This document shows, piece by piece, positions 28,301-40,500 of a DNA stretch of 64,000 nucleotides. The notes below the pieces were generated by a model. It searched no databases and was not told the origin of the DNA. It saw nothing but the letters and a program-made list of their open reading frames with translations. The translations under genes were made by a program, and so were the position numbers. Every line of letters begins with the position of its first letter. The first letter of the stretch is position 1. This stretch comes from Sphagnum compactum (lineage: Eukaryota; Bryophyta; Sphagnopsida; Sphagnales), in assembly GCA_965153455.1 (NCBI GenBank), contig OZ234499.1:7760515-7824514 (forward strand), given 5' to 3'.

Positions 28301-29690
28301 AGGAGGTTTATATCAGTGTTTAGCAATTTTCAAAAGGAGGGATAAATACCCAACGATTATCAATTGGTTATATACCCACTTATTATTTGGTTTTCAATAT
28401 TTATCAAATAACCAATTTGATTCTTGAAATTTGAAAAAGTCAAGGAATTTTCCAAAGTTCTGTCAGTTGTTTTGGTCACTTTCATGACAATTGTTTGTTC
28501 TTTGAAGCTTTTGAAATAATAACTAGAACCAATGCTTCTTTGATTCTGATTTTAAATTTTTTTTCAAACCAACGATTCCTGAATTCTAAAATATTTAAAG
28601 AATTGGAACTGACATTTCATTAAAAATTAAAAAAATTGACCAATACTAATCCATATATGTTTACAAACAACTATTTAAAAAATGGGCCTAAGGTTTTACC
28701 ATGGTACAACCTTGGGTTTACCCAGGTCCTCAAACATGGTCATAATAAATTGATGATTACACAAACACAATGTTCATAAGGATATAAAAGTTGGTAAAGA
28801 AATTTTGATCTAGAAAAATTTATAGCAAAAGTTGCCAATGCAAGTATGGACTATGGTTAGATATAGACTTAAACTTCAAACTTTGGGTAGGAATTGTGTG
28901 TTTGGACAATCCTTCCTATTTGCACTTTCCTTTTCATGAGTGTTTGTTGTTCCTTCACCCTAAAAGGGAAAAAAATACACACACTAGAATCCTATGGCCT
29001 GGAAAAAGGTTTGGATTAATCCAAGGTTATATAGTGTTAATTCAAAGATTTTATAATGAAATAGAATTATACCTTATGATTTATATATTGTAAAAAAAAG
29101 AAACAAAATAAATAAATTATTATTCTTAAACATTTACAATGGTAGAAAATATATTCCTATCCTTGCTACCAATCCCCAAGGTAAGGTGTGGAAAAATCTC
29201 CAAAAAAGTTATGAACTAAATCTCATTGGTTTTGCCAATGATCCATCACAACAAGGGGTTTCCAAATTCTCCCTCTAAACTCCCTTGTTATAAGAATATT
29301 TTTTATATCTCTCTAGTCCCCCTCCTCCCACTTTCCTCTTTCCCTCTCATTCTCATCACTTGTGTATATATCACAAAAACCAAGTTCCTTTGGATCACAA
29401 CTAGCTCGACTAGATTAGTTTGATGATGGAGTGGTGGACCCAAAACCAACTAGCAAAAACAAAAGAGTGAACAAGTGGGGTTGGACTAGTAGGAAACCTT
29501 CACAAAAGATTAGGGTGGGGTTGGCTAAGCCATCATCATTACTTGATGAAAATTTTCAAATGCAATGGTTTATTTAGTTCACCAACTTTCTTTGGGTGAA
29601 AGCATGGTAAAATATAAACAAAAAGTAATGAACTAGTGCGAATAACATTCCTCCCAAAGGATCCCCCCATCATATACCAGATTTGGAAAT
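25321..29690. other. intergenic, includes a probable diverged copy (F) of repeat family D/E
   Basis: No gene is recognised. About 25,860-26,340 shows the same order of motifs as repeat D (30,100-30,470): a segment about tissue-like word order CAAATT...TTTGACTC/TTTGATTC, then ACCTAAGAAC or similar, then a GGGAGTTG/CTTGGGAGT block. This suggests an old relative of that family, but identity is low. The rest is featureless AT-rich DNA. Confidence 0.4.
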
Positions 29691-29697
29691 GATTATG

Positions 29698-30480
29698 AAT
29701 GACGCACCCCCAAGCTCCTTGATGGACTCAACTACGAGTCCAAAGGTGAAGATAACGGAAAGGGGGGGAGTTGGGGCGCGCTCCCTGATTCGCAGCACTT
29801 CGGGGGTAGAGGGGCATGCTGGAGCTCCGAGATGGGACTAGGAAGAGTGACAAGCAAGTCAATCACTCACGCGGACCTGCACAAACTAAACAACAAGTTG
29901 ATTGGTGCATAGCTGGAGCATTTTTGGTGCATGGACAAGCCATAAACAAACACGGATTCACAAAACTCACCACGGCTCGGACTTGGGGGAAGCCACCACC
30001 TTCCCCCCTTATAGTATTTTCTGTGCCTGGCCATGGGGCTAGCACCCAAATGTCATTTTGTCTCGGGAACCCTTCGCCTTTGGGGCCTATAACTTTGTGT
30101 GCAAACCTTCGATTGAGGTGAGGTCTAAAGAAAAGTTATAGCCCTTGTCGAGAGTTTTCCAACAGTATATGGCACGCCACCTACACACAAGGAAATTAAG
30201 GCAATTCCCGACTTATAGTGGTCGAGAATCAAATTGGCAATTTGACTCCCGACCTTTCTTTTGGCCATAACTTGTGTTCTAAGTACTCAAATGGGTCATG
30301 CAAGCCCATTTTAGACATCTAAGTTCCAATAGATTTTCAATGATATAAGGAATTCTTCAATCTAATGGGTTTTGGCCCCTGCAATTGCTCTCTGAAGATT
30401 CGGGAGTCCATCGGGACTCCAACTCCCCAAAGTGGGAACTTACTTGGGAGTGTGGAGGTTCATTCCCTCACACTCTCCCA
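29698..30480 (+). mobile_element. dispersed repeat family, copy D
   Basis: Matches copy E (about 46,496-47,230) in the same orientation. Shared landmarks are TGAC(T/G)C(G/A)CCCCCAA at the left end, GGGCATGCTGGAGCTCCGAG (29,812 in D; 46,608 in E), a TATAGTAT block, and TTTGACTCCCG(A/C)CC. Repeat copies beginning with TG and lacking coding capacity fit solo LTRs or non-autonomous elements. Right end and target-site duplication were not resolved. Confidence 0.7.
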
Positions 30481-30689
30481 CACTCCCGGGAGCATGAAAT
30501 GTGATTCCCAAGCTTCACTTTTGGCTCGCACCTTTGCAAGCCCTTGCCTTGGTCACGAGCTTAAGGCTAACGTTGCGACAATGAAATCCCTGTGTCTAAA
30601 AGCTTTCGAGAAATATAATGGAGATGGGCATGTTTAAAACTAATGAACAAATAGGAAAAGCTAATCCAAGGTGCCAATACAAAATTCCA

Positions 30690-31990
30690 ACTTTTGAAAA
30701 ATGGTTGTTCGAAATATTAAATTAAACGCGTTTCAAACATCCACCTATAATACCACCCACTCCGAATGTAAATCCAACACAACTCTAACCCCATGAACCA
30801 TTGTCTTACACTTGCTTGACATTGCCACCCAAAATTGGTGTGGACTAAAATGTTTTGCAAATGTATCCTTGAACTGGATAACCAATGTGTAGGCAACTAA
30901 ATAATAAATCACCTTTCTAATCATGATGGGTTGAACACCTCCAACTTGTTTTCCTAAAACCAATAGTCATGTTGCAATAAACAGGCGTGATACTGATGGA
31001 GGAACATGACCATTAGTGATGTGCTTGCATATCTCAAAACAAAAATCAAAGCCACTTGTAAAGTCGTCAGGGACAAAACAATATTGCAAAAGTTCATACA
31101 CCATATTCGAAGGACTATCGAATGAAAGACATGGTGAATGTGTCAAAGCAAAAATAAATGTTTTTTTATCCAAAAAAAGACCCACTTTTGGATTAAAATC
31201 ATTAACAAAAGAGGGGAAATCAACTTCAACTAATTAATGAAAATGGTGAAAGGTCGCAATGGTCTTAGTTGATGGGGTCGCATGAGTGTAGGGGGTCGAT
31301 GCATGTATTGCTCGAACATATTCCCCTACATGAGCAAGTGCCTTTGTGTGATGCAATTGTGTTAATGGAGGTGGAGTAGGATCTGGTGTCATTTTTTAAG
31401 ATCTCTAGGAAGCCAATGCCTATGCTCTAATTGTATGCTCTTCTTGTAATGTTTCCCAGTTCCTTGCCATGTATCGATGTAAACGAGTGTGAGTATCTTG
31501 GTGGCCTTTCTCACCACCCTATTGCGGAAATGACAAACACCAAGAATGCAAGAACAAAAATGCATGCCAAGTTGTTGTGTTAGATGGATCAATGGCCAAC
31601 TGAATTAAAGGGATACGCAAAACATGTTAAACCTTGACACGAAGAACGTATGGAATATAATGGTATGAGTTGGGGCATGGTAAATCAAGCATTGCTCATA
31701 TCTAATGATGCAATCCATGTCCAAGTCGAAGGAGGAGGAGAAGATAGTAATGCCGAAGGCATTGGCACCCCATAAACTAATGACTACATGTGTGTGATGC
31801 ATGATGTTTGGTGACGTGCTAAACCTATTCCTGCTACGTATATAATCACAAGCAGGACAAGGAACACGCAAATGTTGTTGATGGGATGGGTAGGCCCTTG
31901 GTGTAAGTACAAATGATTAAAGAATGGCCCATGGCTAATGAAGTAAACAAGGTGTGAAATGTGAGGACAAATTAAATGCAACTAAAGAAA
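30690..31990 (-). pseudogene. reverse-transcriptase relic of a retrotransposon
   Basis: On the minus strand one frame from about 31,219 down to 30,745 reads through FPSFVNDFNP, CFEICKHITNGHVPPSVSRL, LGKQVGGVQPIM, HFSPHQF and VHGVRVVLDLHSEWVVL. It is broken by TGA (30,969-30,967), TAG (30,747-30,745) and a further TGA before NAFN. GGVxPI followed by the VVL-x-VD-x-x-NAFN block is the fingers/palm pattern of LINE-type (non-LTR) plant reverse transcriptases. Upstream minus-strand frames (31,389-31,592; 31,605-31,981) with CPACDY and HLTQQ-type segments probably belong to the same protein, frameshifted. Non-functional. The exact clade was not determined. Confidence 0.72.
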
Positions 31991-34900
31991 TTGGATGAGG
32001 CAAAGTAGATGCAATGGGAATCATTGCGTGAAAGGGTGGAGATGTCTCATGATAGTCCATACAAGTTGTCATAATATTAGAATCTTGTTGTGATACTCAT
32101 CAACACTTTGATGATGGTCGAACTGCAAGGCTTGCCATGACCATACGCACTAACTAATGAAGCCCTAAACCCTAAACCATCACAAAAAAACCCCCTTCTA
32201 GCTTTACATCTACTAAAGTTTCCTATAGAACCATTGCAATGGACTAGTTACCCTCACAAAAAGGTTTTTTTACTGAAAATAGAGTCCACTTAGGTGGCTC
32301 ATTATACAAAAGTACATGCCATTCCTATTAAGGTTTTTTTGTCCCTCCCACACACGCTCATAAAAGCTAACAGGGCAATGGCTATTCTAGCGCATGGTTG
32401 GTGATCATGCAAACAATCAAACGAAAAAAAAAATGTCAAAAAAAAAAATCCCTAAAAACGTTGGTGACAAAGAAGTTGTCATTTGTGCAACATAACATCA
32501 ATATGAGCTCCTCCCCTTAGTTTCTTTGTAACCCAAACTTGAAAGGCTTGTAAAGTTTGTAAAAGTTTTGTGCCAGCAAATACAATCTAGTGTTATCTTT
32601 TGTCAGAACTTGGAATTATTTCTTGTTGGCAAATTGCATCAAAGGATTAATGAGGTCAAGTTAGGGTTTTGTACAAAACTTCATTAGAACGCAAGGTGTG
32701 GTAAGTGTACGAGATGACGGCCTTATTGTTTCCTTCCTCCTTTTCCTTATGTTTTGCACTTGGAGCTTTTTCTGCTTTTGTCACATGTGTGTTATTGTTT
32801 TCATGGTTTAGCAAGGGTGCTTTGGTTGTGTGTAGTGAGATCATGCATTGGCTGCTTGTGTTATTTGTCTTGAAGCCTTCATTTATTTCTCTTTTTGTTC
32901 CAAATCTATAATTGATCATAAACTCATCTACTGACACCATATTTGATTTGGTTCTTTTTAATTATTTTTTTACTCCACAATAGATCCCAATTGCTTTTGT
33001 TATTTTCTTATTATTGCAATAGACCCACCCAATTTCTTCTCTTATTTTCTTACTCCGAAAAGATAGATCATGATGAAACCCTACCAACCATAATTAACCA
33101 AAACACCCAAACAAGGGGAAAACAAGGAACAAAATGGAAGGACCTAGGTCCAAAAAGACAAATGAACCACCTAATCTAATTATTTACTTGCTCACCCTTT
33201 TGTTTACTTACTCACTATCAGTTTTAATTACTTTTCTTGGTTTCTTACTCGCAATAAATCCAATCACTTGTTTGTTTATTTAACTTACTCATAACAAATC
33301 TGATTATTTCATACCTACCAAATGATTAGCGAGGTCCAGACTCTCTTCCCTCTAACAACTTAGTTTGTTTATTATAACAAAACAATTTTTTTCTAAAAAG
33401 TTCTTCTTATGAAGTTTTATTTTTTCAAATTTTCTTTTACAAAGGGACTTTTTAATTTTTATAACACAAATCTAATTCACAATGTTAGTACCATACAAAC
33501 TACCATATTTTGGCATATTAATCATTCATCAAATGGTGTGTAAGAAAAGAAGGAAAATTAATGGAAAGGAGAATACAGGGGAAAAACATCTCCAACTTCC
33601 CTTTCCTTTTACAACTAGGAAATTGTCATAATGATTTTAAAAAATTTCTTAAAATAATCACCCTCCACCACTCTTAAGGTTTTTGTCTACAAATTAACAT
33701 GTTTTTCACTTTTTAAAGTAGTTTTTTTTAAAAATATTTTATAATGCAATATCATAATCTCTTAAATCACCATCCAAGAAAGCGGTTTTTTCCTTTGAAT
33801 TACAATATATCACAAGGAATTATTATGATAGCTAGAACCCCGTGATTGGGGAAAATTTTCTAAATTGATCCAAGGTTATGTAGTTTAGTTGCACTTGACT
33901 TTTGTGTTCCTTTGCACTACCAATGACAATCAATTAACATAAGGTCATAATATTAATAAGTTAAATTATTAATACCCTATTGTGTAATTAATAATATTTC
34001 AATTTCCATTAGTTTCAATAATTTAGTTTAAATTTGTAATTATAATGAGATATCATATCAATATACATATTAAAATGTCAAAGATGCCAAAATGAAACAA
34101 TAGTTCAAATAAAAAAAATATAAAAATGACATCCATGTACAATAAAATACAAAAGAAACAAGATAATTTTTTTTTATCATTCTAGTAGTTGGTAAGTCAT
34201 ATTTGTATGAAGGATGAAGATTATCAAATTTAGAAGATATACAAACCATTTGATTTCATCAATTAATTGTGTTTGTTCTATGACAACATCTTCATTTTCT
34301 ATCCTTTTTTACAATGTAAACAATAATTTTTAAAAAATTCATAAGTTACAACTATATTTAAATTCATACATACACCTTGCAAAAAGAGGGTCATATGTTG
34401 AGTTCATTCTATTTTGTAACGAGTTCACATTCAAAACAACATAGGATCTAAGAGATATTGAATTTAAGTAGTTTTTTTCATTAAAATTCAACAACAATCC
34501 AAAATATGAAACTTCAAAGTCTATCACATTAAAATTTCCATAACATTTCCAATTACACTTTGGGTATTTGTGACATGGAAGCTTCGAAATTCATTATTTT
34601 TTTAATAAACATGTGTTGAAGTTACTTTTGTTTTATAATAGTCAAATGACTATAAAAAAATCATGTATGTTGCAACTAGGTTGTCTAGTTCTATCTATGA
34701 GACATTTTTTAGTTGTAATCTAATTCTATCGGACATTTTTTAGTTGCAATGAACAAGTTGCAACAAACATAAATTTTTCATAGTGAATGTATAAGTAATT
34801 TTGGAAATATTAAATCATGTGTGCTTTCTATGTCCCATGCATTTGTTGTAAGGGTTGCAACTTCAACTTTATCTCAATGCATGTTATTAATTCAATCAAA

Positions 34901-37449
34901 GTCCATTTTTCATGTATTTGAACCATATTCAAAACCCAAAGGGGATGCTTAATGTTATTTTTGTGACCCACGTGCATCAAACAACTATTTGTTAGGGGGT
35001 ATTAGGTTTTGGATTTATATTTTTGTGCACATTATTATTATCTAATTTTCTAATATGCACAATATTTAGTCACCTTATATTTGTTTATAAATTTTTGGCA
35101 TCCATTTCAACACCTTATATTAATTTAACTTTTTAGTTTTAAACAATTTGGAATTAAAAAGTTTGCAACTGAATGCAAAAATGAAACTATGGAGGTGCAA
35201 GCAAGATATTTTGACTAGGTAATTGTTAATTTTTTTTACTTATAAACTTAAAAAATAAAAAATTCAAAACTTTTAACCTTCATTCAACATCTAAAATCAA
35301 ATGGAACTTCTATATTTCCTCATCAACACCTTTAGCCTCCCTCTAGTTAGTTTCTCAAAAACAAAAATTGTCATTTGGACTTAGAAAAATACCCCAAAAG
35401 TATCCCCAAAAATTATGTTAATTTTCAAAGGTTGTGGATGAATTTCAATATGAAAAAAATCCATTGAAAAAAAAAAATATATATATATATATATATGTAA
35501 ATGTTCACCACATCAATATTGAGGGCTGAAAAACTATATATTTACAAAAAATATTCATGTACTTTCATGGACTTAAAATTTATTTTTCAAATTGTTAAAA
35601 AATCAAAGGTCCAATTCAAGTACTTGCAAGTGCATTGGAAAATTTAATTATATAAATTTAACTTTAAAAACGAATGCCAACAATAGTTAGGAAATAATGT
35701 ACCCAAAAAATTGATATTATTTCATAAATTCATTTATTTGTCGTACCTTTTATTTGGAGACCCACAATCTTTACATAACAAAATTATTTTTTGGACTATT
35801 TTATCATGCTTTCACACATGGAGTGTAATTGAAATGAAAAAATCTGCAATTTACAAACTTTTACAAATCATAAATTAATCAAAACATTATTTCACAATAA
35901 TTGAATCTACTAACAACTAATACTTTAAATCTTTAATGCACATGCTATTTTTTGTAAAACAATTATAATATTAGAAATTTACACATACACTATATTTATC
36001 ATAAATTTATTTTCAAAATATACGTAACTCTATTTTTGAATTAATTAACTTATAATTTATACTCAACAACCGATATATTGCATCTTATATTTCTATTGAT
36101 GTATTTTCTACTTTTTTCAAATGATGTCCTCCCAAGGTTCAAAATATAGCTCTTGATTTCAAATTACAGATTCCTAACATATTTAATAATTGATTACATC
36201 AATTGCATGTAATTCTTACTCACATGTTTCTCAATCAACAATTATTATGTATCACATTAAAGTTTTCAAAACATTGAAAATCCTTTATGCATGTTAGTTT
36301 TTAAAAATGTGTGAGTCACATTCAAATGCAAATTTGTAAATTTCATTTTTTAATTCAACATATACAATTATAAGCTTAATGACTCATTAAATGATATGTT
36401 ATTTATGTTTTGAAACATAAATTTACAATTATAGCTGTAATTATTGACTTAAACATCATGATGATTGATTGTAAAAGTCCTAATTAAGCCTAAATTTCAA
36501 CAATTAAAAATGTCTTGGTGTATGCTAAATTTTTAAATGACATTCTATTATATCCATACATTTTTTAAGAGTTTCAATTTTTGTTTAGTTCATGGTTTGA
36601 CCATAAGTTCAAGTTTTGGCTATAAATTTCAAAACAAGATAAAATCGTAGTACAAAAGTTGAAAGACAAAGAAAAGCTAGCTCAAGAAAAACTTTTAGGG
36701 AAAAAAAAAGAATAAAAAAATAAGAGATAAAGACATGTAGAGAACAATGTGCCTTTTCATACTTAATTTAGCCAAACAAAAAAGTGTATCCAAAGCCATA
36801 GACTTTGGATAAATCTAGAGAACAAAGAAATAATATAAATCATAATTATATATAACAAGTAGACATTTCAATTGATTAATGAGTAGTTAAACGATGCTCA
36901 AATGTTTCAAACCTTGACATTGTTCTTATTATTATCTTAAGTAATGGGGGCATTCCCACAAGGGTTTGACTGATCCAAAATTTGTACAAGAGTCACATTT
37001 CCTTTGGTCATTAGTTTAACTAATTGCCTAGTGTAAGGGTGGTGAGAGAGACCATGGGCTAGTGGCCAAATGAAACACACACCCACTTACAAGGTGACCA
37101 TGAATACCAATCATGTTAAGCAGTTATGTTATCATGCTTTCATGTTTTCAAAATGAATTGAAGTTGAAATACTTTTCACAAAAATTCCAAATCTTGAAGG
37201 TTTGAAATTCTAAAAAAAAGAATTCCCCATACTAAACCTTTTACTACATTCTATTACAATAGAAAATGAAACCCATAAATGTAGGGAAAACCCACCAAAG
37301 AACCTCTTATCTCTTTCCTTATGTTCCTTCCAAATTATGGACACTTCAACTTGCAAGCCTGGAAAAACCACTTGAGCTTGGAATAAAAACTTCAAAAGCT
37401 GATGAAAGCATATGCCTTGACCTAGGGTTGCATGCATAAGGAATACTCA
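31991..37449. other. intergenic, AT-rich, no gene recognised
   Basis: 5.5 kb with no supported genes. Small points: two adjacent telomere-type CCCTAAA units at about 32,163-32,177, and an (AT)n microsatellite at about 35,478-35,496. The part at 33,800-37,000 is very AT-rich with only chance open frames. Confidence 0.55.
35478..35496. repeat. (AT)n microsatellite
   Basis: A pure AT run following a poly-A tract. Confidence 0.85.
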
Positions 37450-37511
37450 TAGGCTTTAGATAATATGGCTTTGTTTATTGCCATAATAAAGCCATATTAT
37501 CCAAAGCGTAT
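37450..37511. repeat. inverted repeat: 24-nt arms, about 15-nt loop
   Basis: The left arm (about 37,450-37,472) contains GATAATATGGCTTT and the right arm (about 37,488-37,511) contains AAAGCCATATTATC. The arms pair over about 24 positions with about two mismatches. This could be a MITE remnant or a small-RNA hairpin; the sequence alone does not decide. Confidence 0.8.
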
Positions 37512-39030
37512 GATTGAATTTAGAAAGCATACATAACTTTAAATTGATTGTTAGAAAAAATGAAACAATGCTTTGGAAGAGGGATCACATTCATTGTGCC
37601 CATGTGAAATCAAATGAAATGGGGGTTGTCTTTCCTTCTTTGCTATCCTTGGGTCATCTCTAGGGCTGTAATTTTTCATTGTTGTGATAACATGACTATC
37701 GTTATATTAGCTATTCAAGAAGTCATCAACAAAAGTGAATTTGTGAGCTAGGAAATTTGTATTGTAATTAACCTTTTGACAGTTATAGGCAAGCTTTAAT
37801 GAGGAAGAAAGGACAAAAACTAGGAAATGGACAAGTTCTTTAGAATAATAAGTTGTTAGGACCATATATTACTTCTTTGGAAAAAAATTCTTGCCATTAA
37901 AAAAAATCTTGAGTAAAAATAGATTGACACAATTGCAATTAGCAAGGGAATGTATAACATGATACAAGATTTTCTTAACATGCAATTGAATGCATAAATT
38001 TTTTAACTCAAATGCCACCAAAAGACGTGGAATAAATATTGAGAAGGGGTCAACATTAACTGTATGATTTGGTGGGTAGTTAAAACTTGATGTCAATTAT
38101 GCATACATAATTTTCATAATGGTAAACCCCACTCCTTTTAGGAGTTCATATTCTAAGTATAGCACATGGTTAGGAAATACATGGTTAAATGAAACCATTC
38201 ACACTGTTCTTAATTTCATTGTCAAAAGTTATGATAATATGGTTCATGACAATTGATTTTCGTTAGGCCTTCAATTTGGAGAAAAGAACAATCTAAATGT
38301 GAATTACATTATGCATTTTTCGTTAATGTACATGTTATTGAAGAATTTATCTTTAAATTTATCACAATCAAATGATTTCAACCATGATTGTGGTTTTATT
38401 TGGGTAGCATTTAGGGTCCCTTTCTCTCTAGCCCAACGCCCTATTTTTTTTTTATCCTTACCATTGATGCCCCATAATTTGCACTATCATGGGGCATCAA
38501 TGCAACCACCTTTCATGCTAATTAGTTAGGGTGCACCCAAAGTTTTTGTTTCTTCTCTTGAAATGATTGCACATCACAAAGTTTTTGGAAACATGAACAT
38601 ATTTTTTTTTGGAAATAAGACTTTTGTTAAAATGCTATGGGTGATAATTGTGGGTACATAAAGCACTCTGAGAAAATTTGCAGTGTATGTGGAGGGCACT
38701 TTATATCCATGAATTTCCCTCCTAGAAATTGGGAAGGATATTATGCCTCTTCAAAGATGGGAGGGAATTATGCCTACTTATCAGTGTAAGAACCCTCCCA
38801 TTCATACACCTCGCGATCGACATAGATTTGGTTCATGATCATTTTTGCCTTGTGATTTATGATAGCGAAAGCCCATGGGTGAGAACATTCCCAAAAATAT
38901 TGGGCTGGATTGGCTATCGCCTTGTCTTAGGCCCCTTATTTTGGGAAGGCCCCCACCCTAGGGCTTTACCATACACATAGTGACTTCTAAATCAGTTGAG
39001 CCCATAAATAATTGCATTTGGTTGACCCAA
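37512..39030. other. intergenic; one further short hairpin, otherwise nothing recognised
   Basis: Contains the 13-bp perfect inverted repeat at 38,462-38,502 (listed separately). No gene-like signal otherwise. Confidence 0.5.
38462..38502. repeat. inverted repeat: perfect 13-bp arms, 15-nt loop
   Basis: CATTGATGCCCCA (38,462-38,474) and TGGGGCATCAATG (38,490-38,502) are exact reverse complements around a 15-nt spacer. A rho-independent-type function makes no sense in a plant nuclear genome, so I leave the role open. Confidence 0.85.
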
Positions 39031-39930
39031 ATTACTCTTATTTCCCAAAAGGATTAATTCTCAAATAGTCCTTTTTTTTTGTTAAATTCAAATTAGTCAT
39101 ATTATTAGCCAATCATATATTTACTCCATGTTAAATTAATCCCAAAAGAACAAATCCCCCAAAGTAGCCTTACTTCCCAAAAAGGTCAAGCCCCCAAATT
39201 CCTCTGATTCCCCAAAAGGATTAACCTTCCCTCCGAGTAATCTTATTTCTCAAAAAAGAATTAACCCCAGATTAATCTTATTTCCCAAATGGATTAACCC
39301 TCGAATTAGTTCCCCCTGGTCAAAATAAAATTTATGAACAATAAACTTTTGGCACTTGAAGCAAAGAAGAGATTGCAGGTTAAGCGCGCGCGAGAGAGAG
39401 AGAGAGCACCAGAAAGCAACAGACTGGGCGGAAGAGAGAAAGAGACTCAGCAAGAGAGCTAAGGAGAGAGAGAGAGAGAAGAACAAATGAGGTCTCAAGA
39501 TCTCAAATAGGTCGGAGTGACGTGGCCTCACTAGCGTCCAGAATTTCGTGCAGTCTCTGCCGAAAGCCTCCTGCTCAAACACTGGTCATTGACTTTTGAC
39601 CGAGTCACTGACTCACTAATTTTTAAATATGGACTGCGTCAGTAATGGGCTGCGTCGCAGTTGATTCCCAGTAACTTCGTATAGGTAGCTGAAAGTGACT
39701 TGCGTGCTGTGCCCACCAACGGCTGCTCTTTCAACACATCCACAAATTTCTCTTGTGTAAAGACGTGAGGCCCAGGAAGCGCTCATTATTTCATTTCCCC
39801 CAGCGTGTCACTCTTGTCTATATTAACACCTCTCCTACTCACCTCTCCTATTAATTAGATGAAGTGCCTCCCCAAGTTCATTTTGTTATATTCTTCCAAC
39901 GAGCCAATTTGATTGGTAGAGGAAGAGGTA
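39031..39930 (+). mobile_element. dispersed mosaic repeat, copy C
   Basis: Matches copy B over 39,180-39,535 (AATTAACCCCAGATTAATCT, GGTCTCAAGATCTCAAAT) and 39,570-39,830 (CTGCTCAAA, TATGGACTGCGTCAGTAATG, GAGGCCCAGGAAGCGCTCAT). It matches copy A over about 39,845-39,925. It lacks about 395 bases present in B and carries a GC-to-GA microsatellite at 39,384-39,406. The order of blocks shows that C links the parts seen separately in A and B, so all three derive from one longer element. Confidence 0.7.
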
Positions 39931-40500
39931 TCCAAGATACAACCCCTGGAAATAGAACCACAAATTGAGTTAGTGGAGGAGGAAGTCAAAACTACAAAGA
40001 TAGTAATACAGGTCAGAATTGCAAAGTGAGAGGTGGGTGCAAAACCATTAGTTGGTGTATAGGTGGAGATTACAGAAACTATAGTATAGGAGACATAAGT
40101 TTAAAAGGATACCAAATATTTTCATTTCATTTTTTATCATTTTACAAGGATTTTGAGGACCAAATCCAAAATACAGAAGGGGGTAATGTTAACGGAGTAG
40201 GATGAATACATGGTTTGAATGAACAAAGCCTTTGGATAGGGACTAATCACGGAACATTGTTAGTTTGAATTTTGAATTCTTGTTGTATTTGGATCATGGT
40301 GATGTGACTTGGGATTGCCCAAAGAGGAAAGTTTTGGGGGAAAAAGGAGGCATTCTTAGACACATAGTTTTAGGAAGAGGAAGAGGAGCTATGGGTACTT
40401 TTATAGTAGAAAATAGCATATTTTATTTTGATATACCACAAATTTATTTTGTTGTTTTGTATTTTATTTCAATAAAACATGGAATTCTACTATAATTCTA
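39931..40500 (+). pseudogene. possible LTR-retrotransposon relic (gag-like and polypurine signals)
   Basis: The frame starting near 40,265 contains HGDVTWDCPKRK, resembling the second half of a gag zinc knuckle (GHxxxxCPKR) but without the first two Cys. Upstream, 39,910-40,080 translates to GRGRG and GGGSQNYKDSNTGQN-like low-complexity segments typical of gag linkers. A purine tract, AGAAGGGGG, at 40,175-40,183 is followed closely by TGTTAACG, which would fit a polypurine tract and an LTR start. The last point conflicts with the gag reading by position, so at most one of the two is right. Confidence 0.35.

Noticed and set aside
32163-32177. Telomere-type CCCTAAACCCTAAA
   Set aside because: Only two units; too short to argue for an interstitial telomere or a fusion point.
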